Shown: piece after piece, positions 46,441-56,019 of the stretch
How the letters are laid out: each line of letters opens with the position of its first letter
Numbering within the stretch: position 1 is the stretch's first letter
NCBI RefSeq assembly: GCF_020921035.1
Contig: NC_063157.1
Location: 21,531,015 to 21,595,014 of the forward strand
Source: Rhodamnia argentea
Taxonomy: Eukaryota > Streptophyta > Magnoliopsida > Myrtales > Myrtaceae
DNA: 64,000 bases
Reading direction: 5' to 3'
Position numbers and translations under genes: made by a program
The notes under the pieces: generated by a model
Database searches by the model: none
Seen by the model: the letters and a program-made list of their open reading frames with translations, nothing else
What the model was told of the DNA's origin: nothing

Positions 46441-46898
46441 TCACTTGCAGTTCTGTTGATCATTGTTAATCTTTCCCTAGCCAATATTTACTCTCTCTTC
46501 CATGTTTTCTCTTAGTATATTTACCATCCCCGAAATCCTAGACCGGCACCTTTCACGCTTTCAATATGTGACGGCGCCCTTTCGACGCATTGAGCGGCTT
46601 TGGATCCCCGCGATTTTCTTAGGATTCATTTTCAGCATTTTATCAATGTTTAGTCATAGCTACACCTTCCACAACCCCCTGGAACAAGCAGAGCTTAGTA
46701 CATTAGATCCTTCACTGATCTTATATGATGATTTGGCTAAGGCTGTCCGAGGTTTTGCAGTAGATTTGCATACATTACGACAGATGATAAAGCATATTGA
46801 TCGTATCATTCGGAAAGATATGAGTATCCCAGTGCATCAATGCTTGGCCAGCTGCATTTCCCCAGGATGGCGAAAGGCTGAATCATATTCGGGTGAAG

Positions 46899-49503
46899 TC
46901 ATCTCCCCTCTCGTTTATTCTTCCTCCATTCCCATGGCTCCTCAGGGTTTGGTGAAGCCCACAAGCCTACGCGCTTTGCCCGTGCATTCTTCTCCCACTG
47001 CTCATGCAAACGTTCAAGGCACAGACTTCGTATCACATATAATCGGGTGCAGCAATACAAATAATCAGCAGGCTACCTTTGCAAGCTCTGCGCGTTGGTC
47101 GTATGCTGCGTAATGCCATGCCATCCCTTTCTTGAGCATCAACTCCTGTGGTTGGAGATGGAAATGAATGACGAATTGTATATGAAAAAGAGGAGCTGAC
47201 ATTAGAGTGTGATTACAGAAGCGGCTCAACAAAATGCTGGTGGTATGTAATCTCTAGAAGCCATTGTTGATATGGTAAATTTGCATTTGCTATTCTAGCT
47301 CAATGGGCGGGCTTTGGCTCGTCCAGCCTGACCTCCCCAAAAGCATGAAGCTATGGTTCAGTTTGGCTGTCTGCCCAAGTCCAATGATGAAATGAAGTTT
47401 CAGTTTAGAAAACAAAAGAAAATATTGATTGAGCATAAAGCCAGTTTGATCCATTAGTCTTTGTCCAAGCATGTTTGACTCGTCTTTCTCGCCTCAGCCT
47501 GATTAAATTTCCTCACTGATGACTCGTAGGCCTTTGAACATACTTGTAAAAAGGTCGAGGCTAGGGAGAACTCGGGTTTACCTGTACAAAGTTGCCATTG
47601 CAGTATATATCTCCTACGCTCCGGCTGTATCGATCTTCTCCATACACAAGAACTCTCAAACACTTTCCTTCAACAATCTTTACAAGCTCGTCCTTAGCCT
47701 CTTTGCCGTATGGCATCAAACCCTCTGGAGCATCTATCCCCCTGCTTCATAAGGCAATTGTTCTTGGATGAATAAAGAGAAAATTTGCCAATTGGAATGC
47801 ATCAAATACCTGTCTTTACCTGAGCCGAATTCGGTACTTCCGAGCAAGGACTTCCTCATTTTGAACATTTAATACCCTACAGATAGGCAGCTATGATCAA
47901 CTAGTGAATTACACTTGCAGGGATAGAAGAAATGTGACAGACGACGAAGGTGACTGTTCATAAGCGAGCAGGATAACACACCGATATCCAGCGTCGACAA
48001 TACTTTTGTGCAGTGCATCTGCACGATTGTAGTCCCTCTGAGCACGGGCTTCTGATCTTTCGAGGGCCGCAATCTGGACGTCTTGTGGGACCAAGCACGA
48101 TTCTCTCGGATCAGAAGTGCTAACGTACACGGTAATGGTGTCGCCATCTGCCACAGCCCTTGCATCCACCTGGTCAAAGTTTACTGACGACATTCAGAAG
48201 ATTGTATGACAGCTGTATTTGTTGTGAACTTCACTCTGAGTCTAGAGATCATTTCTTCATGGACCGTGTGAAAGCTAAGGAACTTTGGGCTGATGCTTAT
48301 AGGCGACGTGGTGTTATTAGATCTGCCCAGAGTTGGAATTGGATTTCTTGTCTTAGAATACAAAGTGAAGCGTTGTATAGATTTAATGATGTTAAGCTAG
48401 CAAATTTTGTGTTGCCTTGATACTTGAAGGTATGTAGGAACTGGGAACTTGTTATAGTTGTTGTACTTGCAGCTGATGATACTGATGCTACACGTGGAGC
48501 TGCCGGTGCCATGTAGTAGCATCTCTGCAGCTCTTTTAAGTTAGTCAATGAAATGCTTCCTTGAATAGGAAAAATATTGAAGATATTCAGAAGATGCTAC
48601 AGAGCAAATGCATAGAAAGAGGTTATGGGGTGTTGAGGAAGTTTTGGGTTCATAACTGGAAGTGTGTGAAACTCAAACATCACTCCTTGAGGCAATGCCA
48701 CTGGAACTTCGGCTGTGACCTCAACCAGGGTGTGAGGAAGAGGTAGGCCATAGAAAGCCAACAAACCCTACCACATCAGATGAAGTGCAACAGCCAAAAA
48801 TTAGTAAAGGTCAAAATAAAAAATCAGCTCCTCCATATGGGAGTGAAAAGCTTATGAAAAAATTCAAGATTTTCACTTATTTTTGGTTGATTTACCTCAA
48901 CATCAGCCTTCTGGTGATTCTTCAGGGTCTGGAGAACAAGCCTTGATGCTTCTTCGGGTGTTTTTGGAGGAGGATGTGATTCCCTCCATGCCACTAGTAG
49001 CTTTCTATACCTTCATTTTATTAAACCATTGCAATAACAATCATAAAAATTTGAACTTCAAGATTATGAAATCAAGCTAATTTCTTCAGGACAGAGCAGA
49101 ATCCCGTTTCAAGAAACTAGTAATGCAAGTGTAAAGTAAAACAGTTTACCAACTAGCCTGAGCTTTCCTGGAAGAAACCACATGGTTGCTTAGCCCCTCA
49201 GGAACCTTCATTCAGACACTCAACAGTATAAGTGAAAAAAAAAAACAACAGGAGGAAAAAGTCGCACAAATTTTCATCTTGGTCCAATCTCAACCCCGAA
49301 ATGAGAGTGACCAATCACCATTATCAGGGAAAAGAGCTTGCCTTGGAGGTGATTTCGAAGTTGAGCAGATCTTGGGCAAGAGCCGAGACGCCGACGGTCG
49401 CGGCGGAGACGCCGTGAGGGCCGAGGGAGTCGGAGTCGCCGAAGACGGACGGCTGCCAACAATGGGCGTACAGGAACCTGAGGGCCTTCCCCAAAAGATT
49501 CAT
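46899..49503 (-). CDS. Ca2+-dependent staphylococcal-type nuclease (CAN-like), copy B
   Basis: Tandem duplicate of copy A with the same nine-exon plan: 49342-49503, 49150-49205, 48896-49010, 48657-48767, 47982-48169, 47820-47876, 47582-47741, 47077-47145, 46899-46997; 1017 nt, 338 residues. The original start codon is TTG here, so the first ATG is three codons further up: [16 protein letters not shown]. Gly2 of copy A is thus internal and one of two cysteines is Trp, so the lipid-anchor signal is lost. The nuclease core is intact ([36 protein letters not shown]), but the [11 protein letters not shown] stretch is [11 protein letters not shown]. The catalytic Arg is kept. The first intron again uses a GC donor (CCAAG/GCAAGC). 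Probably an active, possibly soluble paralog. Confidence 0.9.
48215..48425 (+). mobile_element. LINE fragment in intron 4 of nuclease copy B
   Basis: Same position, strand and sequence as 43395-43620 ([36 protein letters not shown]) with fewer stops, so the insertion predates the gene duplication. Confidence 0.45.
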
Positions 49504-49763
49504 CTCCGATAGCTTCAAGTGTGACGAGGATGGAGAAGGAAGAAAGAAAGAAGCGGAGAGAGGAGTCGGATTTGGTGGAAGAACTGCTGATCGGCAGCGC
49601 GTTGACGTTGACGTTGACTACTCGCTGCTTCGGGATGAAGAAATTTGCGAGCAGAGCGAGGATAAAATATTGGCTACAGACCAGGTATTGCTGATCTGGT
49701 CCCCATGTCCACCCATCATGCCACACGTGTCCGGAACGGCCCCACCAGAATGAGAAGAAAGTG

Positions 49764-49773
49764 GACACGTGTC
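49764..49773. promoter_or_regulatory. G-box/ABRE palindrome upstream of nuclease copy B
   Basis: GACACGTGTC about 260 bp before the ATG, in the same GAGAAGAAAGTG context as copy A. Confidence 0.6.
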
Positions 49774-49883
49774 TCGTTGTTGTTTGCTGGTAATGTGCGA
49801 CTTTTACCAAAGTTTGTCCAGCTTGACTACGAGGAAGATGCTTCTTTCATGATATTTATCTTATCAGATTGAGTGGAACACAA

Positions 49884-50240
49884 TCATGCCGCCCTCAATT
49901 TTGCTCTTCTTTTTAATCCCTTTAGTTTGCGAAAGAGGGTGCAGCTTGTCCGAACGCCAAGGGATAAAGCTGCCCACGAGGAAGAGTCGGGCCGCCCATT
50001 CTCCCGTAGTTGTAGTGGCCGAAAGAGGGTGCAGCTTGTCCGAACACCAAGGGAGGAAGATGCCCACGAGGAGGAGTTGGGCTGCCCGTTCTCCCGTAGT
50101 TGGGATTGCCGACAGAGGATGCAGCATGTCCGAACGCCATGGGAGGAAGCTGGCGAGAAGAAGCCGATGGCATTGTGGCAACACCCCGATGCATGGACCG
50201 CGAAGAGCAGGAATATGGCGAGGCGTCTGGTAGTAGCCAT
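49884..50240 (-). CDS. Unrecognised repetitive reading frame with signal-peptide-like start
   Basis: From ATG 50240 the frame begins MATTRRLAIFLLFAVHASG, a good secretory signal peptide, and continues for 118 residues. The body is nearly three copies of a 30-residue unit (GVRTSCTLFRPLQLREN then GRPDSSSWA; DNA period 90 bp, about 49925-50195). Because 90 is a multiple of three, all six frames stay open across the repeat. A second minus frame (49922-50194) gives GRTGSPTPPRGHLPPL and VFGQAAPSFG units and stops right after the last unit, so a frame change between signal peptide and repeats is possible. I do not recognise the family. It could be a secreted peptide precursor or a chance frame. Confidence 0.35.
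   Translation of the reverse strand: MATTRRLAIFLLFAVHASGCCHNAIGFFSPASSHGVRTCCILCRQSQLRENGQPNSSSWASSSLGVRTSCTLFRPLQLRENGRPDSSSWAALSLGVRTSCTLFRKLKGLKRRAKLRAA
49925..50195. repeat. 90-bp tandem repeat, three units
   Basis: Units begin AAAGAGGGTGCAGCTTGTCC (49933), AAAGAGGGTGCAGCTTGTCC (50023) and the variant ACAGAGGATGCAGCATGTCC (50113): exact 90-bp spacing. Confidence 0.9.
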
Positions 50241-51424
50241 TGGATCGTGAATGATGTGGCGATGGGTCGTGAAGGATGTGGGGATGCTGGAGGTGACGCT
50301 GCTTAAATAGTACCAATGTGTTGTTTTTTTTATTCCTATTTTGAACACTTGAGATCATCAACACTTAATTTTCACTTAATTTGACAAAAAAGAACTACCC
50401 ATATGCTGTGTTTTATAGGAGCAATAAGAAGAAAGGAAAGGAATTCTAAAGCCCCATTCTAGTTTGGATTACAAAAAAAAAAAAAAAACAGAAGACATTG
50501 GATTGAAATGTTGTCCAAGCTAGGAAATTTATACAACTTAAGAAAGTTTCTCTTGACATTTATAGAATTAATTCTATGTGCCATTAAAATAAGATAAAAT
50601 TTCAAAAGGTCCCTAAAATAAGGGTATTTTCTAAAAGGCTCGTGCTTTTTCCACTCCCCTTATGGCTTTAACGCTCCTTTTTGTATATGTTTTGACAATC
50701 CTATCATTTGTGTGTCGCCCACCAATCCGATACAGTTTTATATGATTTTTTTTTTCAGTTTATTGTTTTATTTAGTTTATTTTTTTTCTTGCGGGTCCCA
50801 CCTTGCTCCTTTTCTTCTTCTTCTTCTTCCTCCTTCCCACGTCTCCCACTCGTCTCTTTTTTTTTTTTTTTTTATCCTGCACGATGTTAGCTACAACGCG
50901 TCCCTCTCCTTCCCAAAACCCCGAATAGCTTTGCCACTTTACCATGTTGTCCCAAATAGGATAAACGGAAGGAACAAACACACAAAATAACATGTGTTTC
51001 ACTAATTTGCTTCCAAGTCATGAGATGGCACCCTAAGAGCCATTTGGCGTGGATGCAAAGATCTGAGATAAAAACTGGGACGAAATATCCAATGATGCAT
51101 CATCATCCGTGTTCAATAGTCAATCCCGACATGTTCGGTGTGGTTCAATGTCACATGCCTTCCTGTAAGTACACAACCTTATGTTCATGAAATAAACAAA
51201 GGAGCAAGCAAATGTCAAGTGTTCAACATATTTATAAAGCAAGTAAACATCCCTCACATGATTTTGATATCGGCAAAGACTATAGTGGACAGGATTGATG
51301 GCTGTAAGGGTGACAATCTAATGTCCATAGAGTCAGACGAGCGCCGATATGCACAGTGGATGCTAATTACATGTTGAGTTTCTCCAAAAGTAGCATACGT
51401 TTGTTTCACTAGTTTTTGAAGTAA

Positions 51425-51653
51425 GGTTCTTTCTTGGGTGATACAATATGAGGTAGAGTTGATTGTTCCTCTCGCATTTGCGTGTCTTTTGCTTTAAAAA
51501 TAATGTGGTTTGCTGTGCCGGAACCAACAAGCAAAGGGGGCATCAATTCACTATTGCAGTTCGTACTTACAAGCCTCCCGAAGTTTACAAGGCAAAGATT
51601 CTAACGTAAGTTGATGAGGTTATCAAGAAAAAGGCAGGGAAGAAAACAATGTA
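51425..51653 (+). pseudogene. Captured fragment of a (mitochondrial-type) ribosomal protein L6 gene
   Basis: The frame has WVIQYEVELIVPLAFA, then after a one-base shift RVFCFKNNVVCCAGTNKQ and HQFTIAVRTYKPPEVYKA, a TAA, and VDEVIKKKAGKKTM before TAA. This is the C-terminal domain of bacterial-type ribosomal protein L6 (family: HEVEL.VP..V, D/NKQ.V.QFAA.VR...PPE.YKGKGI.Y.DE.IKKK.GKK). It lies inside the MULE on the opposite strand to the transposase. It has a frameshift and a stop, so it is not a working gene. Confidence 0.75.
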
Positions 51654-52384
51654 AGTGTGCTCATCAAATTTACAGTTTGCTACGTTAAGGGAGTTTGGTG
51701 GCTTGTGACCATCAAATTTTTTGCAGTTAATCGCCTAGTCCATAATAGAATTGACAATCACATTTCTATTGGGTTTTTGTTGTTTTCTCTAATGTTGTTT
51801 TCCCCATTTTCTAGTAGAGAAAAATTGTGCTCCTTTTATAGCTATTAACAACCGAATTCATGGTTGTGGATAGATCCATCTAGTATATATGGGAAAGCTC
51901 CAACAAATTGATTCAAGTTGTCCTCTAAATAGAGCATGTTCTTGAGAGGTTTTGTCTCTCATATTTCTTGATTTTCCTGCATCTCCTTTATCTAGATAAT
52001 AATCATGATTTTGGAACCTTTTTCCATCTTCGAAATCTGAAGATGCTTGTAGCTAAAAGCTGAAGACTGGTGTTTTTTTTTTTTGCTGGTCTTGTTGTCA
52101 TAGTTGACAATGGGATTTTATTGTAAATGACATAGATATGAAAACCCAAAGTCAGAATTTTTTCTCACAAAACATTCAAATGCATCGATAAGTTGAAAGC
52201 CTTCTATGAGTCACCAGAAAAAGCAAGAAAAGAGGAGCCAAATCTTGCACTAAAATATCTAAATACATCAAAATGATATTGCTATTACATACCACAAATT
52301 GCAATAGTAATAAATTGCATATGCAATAACATAAAAGAATATTCCATTCAACTGCTCGGCTCCCCTCAAGAAAATCCACCGTGC
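51654..52384. other. Interior MULE DNA, nothing recognised
   Basis: AT-rich spacer between the L6 fragment and the transposase 3' end. Confidence 0.4.
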
Positions 52385-54404
52385 CTATATTTCATCACCA
52401 TGAATTCTAATGGTCCTTGAATGCATGTTTGATCCGAGATCTTCGCCTTTTGATTTACATGTGCGACTATTATGACCATAACACCTACAAGTACCACATC
52501 TCTTCCCCTTTTCAATAATCTCAAATGCCGAAGGATCACATCTTGTAGAAGTTGCTTCCCCTTTAGTTTTTGAATTAGAAGGATGACCTTTATGAGATGT
52601 AACTAGGGGCTCATATAAAATAGCATCACTTGCTCGAACAAAATGCTCAATTTGCTTTCGAACAACTTCCTTTTTGGAAAGTGGCCATTGTTGATACTTC
52701 CTTTCCAACTCGTGAAGTAGTTGCTTAAATGAATCTCCTTCATTGTTTTGAGTAATATCACTATCCAAAAAGGACCTTATATCCAGCCTCCATTGTGGAT
52801 TAATTGCATCAAGAGATAAACCATCGGAAAATCGTAATCTTATCTCGTGGGCACATGGAAGTCGCATGGATTGCACAAAATGCCTGGTACAAGCAGTTAG
52901 CAATCACATTTTGCTTGTAAAGCTTGTCTAAAGCAAATACAGCCACACGAGTAATCAAGTTCCTAAAAAGAGGAATATGAAAATGATGAGAAACTCTTAC
53001 CTTTTTGCTTGATAATTTGCTTCTAATTTCTTGATACTGATTTTCAATTGTAAGGCATATTTTCTTTTCCACCTCAACTAAATCCCTCATTGAAACTTGT
53101 ACGTAGATATGCTTTCAAAGTCGAATGTGCCCCTTCAGCTCTTGAAGTAACACAGTTTCCAAAATGCATGTGCAAGTCTATCCAAGTGGTCACAAAAAGC
53201 TCTTTGAAAGGAAGCCATGTATTTTTTATGTAGTTAATAACCGATGGCTTGTCCTTACATCGATATTCGAATTGCTAAACATTATCCTCATATTCCACTT
53301 CAATCTTGGAGTTCAAAACTTTGGAACAATCAGACATAAAAGAATCCCAATGTGTTCCTTCTTCAAACTGAGATTTACATTTTGCCACAATATTTTTCTC
53401 AATATGCCAAACACACCATAAGTTCGCACTTCTAGGAAAGAAGAATCAAACCGCATTCATCAATGCCAATTCCCTATCGGTGATAATAGCTTAAGGTTGA
53501 CAACCACTATCCAAAATGTTACTCAACATTGTCAAAGCTCAAATATAATCTCCTTCTTCCTCCTTTCTCAAAAAGACAAAGCATGAATAGAAAGAAATAT
53601 TAAAACAGGAAACTCCAATTATATCCAACAAAGGCATTTTGTATCTATTAGTCTTGTAAGTACAATCCATTACGAAGACACTTGATAAACTCTTTGTTAG
53701 TGCCATGGAAATAGGATGGGAGAAAAATAAATATATCAAGTGACCCTCAGCATCATGTTTAAAATTGAAGATGAATCCACCTGTACTAAGCTCATTCAAT
53801 AAGGCTTGGACCATACTGCGACCATTCGGATATTCGGGACGTAACTTCGCTTTCATGTTGTAGACAATTTTAGCTATAACTTGAACATTGGGATTACTTT
53901 GTCTCAAGGAAGAACGGATTTGGCGAGGAGGTATACCGGCCTTAGACATCTCTTTCACACGCAAAGCTTCAACCTTAGAAAAGCGACGATAAGTAGGATG
54001 TCCCGACATATCATAGGGATCATGATTGTGTGATGCATTCACTATTCTGAGTGACCATGATCCATTCTTCTTTTTATAACGACGGACGTCAAAAGGATAA
54101 TTAATCAAACGAGATCCAGTCTTTCGTATCTGACGTGCAACATAAATATTACGTTGATCATGATAACTACCTCCCCTATCGCATCATAGAAGAACATATT
54201 TGTCTCTCTTTGACCTTTTAATAGAGATGACATAACCTTGAGCAAGAAGATGGCTCCGCACACTACTCAAAAGATCTTCTCGAGTTAGAAAATTACTGGG
54301 TAAAGTTTCAAATGAACTTATTGCAATGATCAATTGCTCTTCTCCATTCAAATTTTCATCGTCAATAGATACATTCGAGCAATTTCGATCCTCTTGAATA
54401 TTAC
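52385..54404 (-). pseudogene. FAR1-type MULE transposase, decayed
   Basis: Minus-strand transposase related to FAR1/FHY3-like MULE proteins. N- to C-terminal: FLTREDLLSSVRSHLLAQG and a FAR1-like DNA-binding region (CDRGGSYHDQ, then WSLRIVNASHNHD), MULE catalytic domain (SSVFVMDCTYKTNRYKMPLL, then IITDRELALMNAV, LWCVWHIEKNIVAKCK), HFGN..TSRAEGAHSTLK, SWIM finger (HFVQSMRLPCAHEI) and a C-terminal CCHC knuckle CGTCRCYGHNSRTC. In-frame stops: TGA 54184-54186, TGA 53539-53541 (where the family has Trp, DYIWAL), TAA 53491-53493, TGA 53446-53448, with a frameshift near 52890. Otherwise the frame is largely preserved, so decay is mainly by point substitutions. It ends TGA near 52386. Confidence 0.82.
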
Positions 54405-55222
54405 CTGTTTAAAATCAAGTGGATGCCTAATTAAAATAGATACTATTTCCTTTGTATTATAACAGTAAACTATCTACGCCTACTCATAATAACACAACAT
54501 TTAATTACCAACAAAGCACGAGTGAGTGAAACAATGGGTTAAACAAGTACAAATTAGTCTAACAAAAGTGCGATTACAAAATGGTTGTTGAGAAATCAAG
54601 TTCAACTCTACGCACAACTATAATCTAGGGCTAAAAGCAACAATTGCAACACATGGGAAAAAACAAATGTGGCATTATCCTCATAGTGTTCCAAGAAGTT
54701 AATCTATAAAAGTACAAATTTTGTTTCAACACTTGCACACGACACTGAAAAATGAAATAAGATTAAACCACTAATTCAAATCCCACTTCTTATTATCTGT
54801 CGTAACACAACTTGCCTAATATTACCTTCGTGCTTCTCAATATTACCTTCGTTCGGAGAAAAGGGGGTCGTTGGAGAGGTCATTGGTTAGCCCAATGCCG
54901 GTGCCGGCGAAATTGTGGAGGACGGGATTGACATAATAAAGTCGGGGTTTTTGGAAGGAGAGGGAGGTGTCGGAGCGAACGTTGTGCATGAGAAAAAAAA
55001 AAGAGACGAGTGGGAGGCGTGGAAAGGAGGAAGAAGAAGAAGAAGAAGAAAAGGAGGAAGGCGGGATCCGCAAGGAAAAAAAAGAAACGAAATAAAAGAA
55101 TTAATAAAAAAAATCATGTAAAATTGTATCAGATTTGGTGGGTCACACATAAAGGATAGAATGGTCAAAACACACAAAAAAATGAATGTTAAAGCCATAA
55201 GGGAAGTGGAAAAGCGTGAGCC

Positions 55223-55610
55223 TAAATGAAACATCTAAATTTGGAACCGATCTTCTATGCTAAGGGCAAATAGGTGTAAGAGTACATAAACAATTTGCAA
55301 GTATAATACTTGAAGAACAAAATAGGAAAGCGGCTATTCAGCTGAAAAAACTACCTCATCTTTTGTTAGTCAAGGTTTGTAAAGCGTTTCCTCTCCAACA
55401 GTACTCACCTAAATTCAACACGTTGTTGGTTTAAGCAGCTAGAAACAAAGCGCAACAAGAAAAAAATGTTCCTTTTGTTCTCTTACCGTGAATCCCTTGT
55501 CGTCATGAGCTGGATAGATATACGTATCCTTTGGGAGCGAAAAGATCTAGTCAACAATAACAGCCTCCAACTTAGTGTAAAACAAGATGGCCCAAAAAAA
55601 AAAAAAAAAC

Positions 55611-55706
<96 letters not shown>

Positions 55707-56019
55707 TGGCTTAGTTAAGACATAACCATTTCAAATTAAGACATAACTTGTCTCTACGTTGACAATGAGTGGGATTTTCTATTTCAAGTTTTCTTCCATA
55801 AAATATATTTAAAAAGAGAATATCATTTTTGATTTTCTTTTTGCCGTTTCATTCTAGGACGCGAAATCATTTTTCTTAGGTATTACATTTTTTACTTCAT
55901 GTCAATTTGGGAAGCTTAAAATAATTATTGACTAAGAATTATGAGACTGGGAGAAAAAAATTACATAGCCAGCTCCTCATTTTTAGAAATAAATTTGGCT
56001 CTTAGGGAAAAAATATTAA
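55223..56019. other. Spacer with (GA)n array
   Basis: No gene recognised. The (GA)n run is listed separately. Confidence 0.5.
55615..55703. repeat. (GA)n microsatellite, 89 bp
   Basis: Uninterrupted GA array after an A-run. Confidence 0.97.

Larger units (their letters stand above)
50637..55222. mobile_element. FAR1-type Mutator-like element, about 4.6 kb
   Basis: Inverted ends of about 290 bp (50637-50930 and 54930-55222) share GGCTC..GC, CTTTTCCACT, CCTTATGGCTTTAAC, TTTTATATGATTTT/TTTTACATGATTTT-type blocks, (CTT)n, CTCCCACTCGTCTC and CCAAAA..CCCCGA. The interior has a minus-strand FAR1-type MULE transposase (52385-54404) and a plus-strand captured ribosomal protein L6 fragment (51425-51653). 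No clean target duplication was identified, so the outer limits may be off by tens of bases. Confidence 0.75.

Noticed and set aside
50708-51002. Overlapping frames of 60-92 codons at the FAR1-type MULE left end
   Set aside because: They fall in the terminal inverted repeat and its (CTT)n tract, and reappear reversed at 54843-55234.
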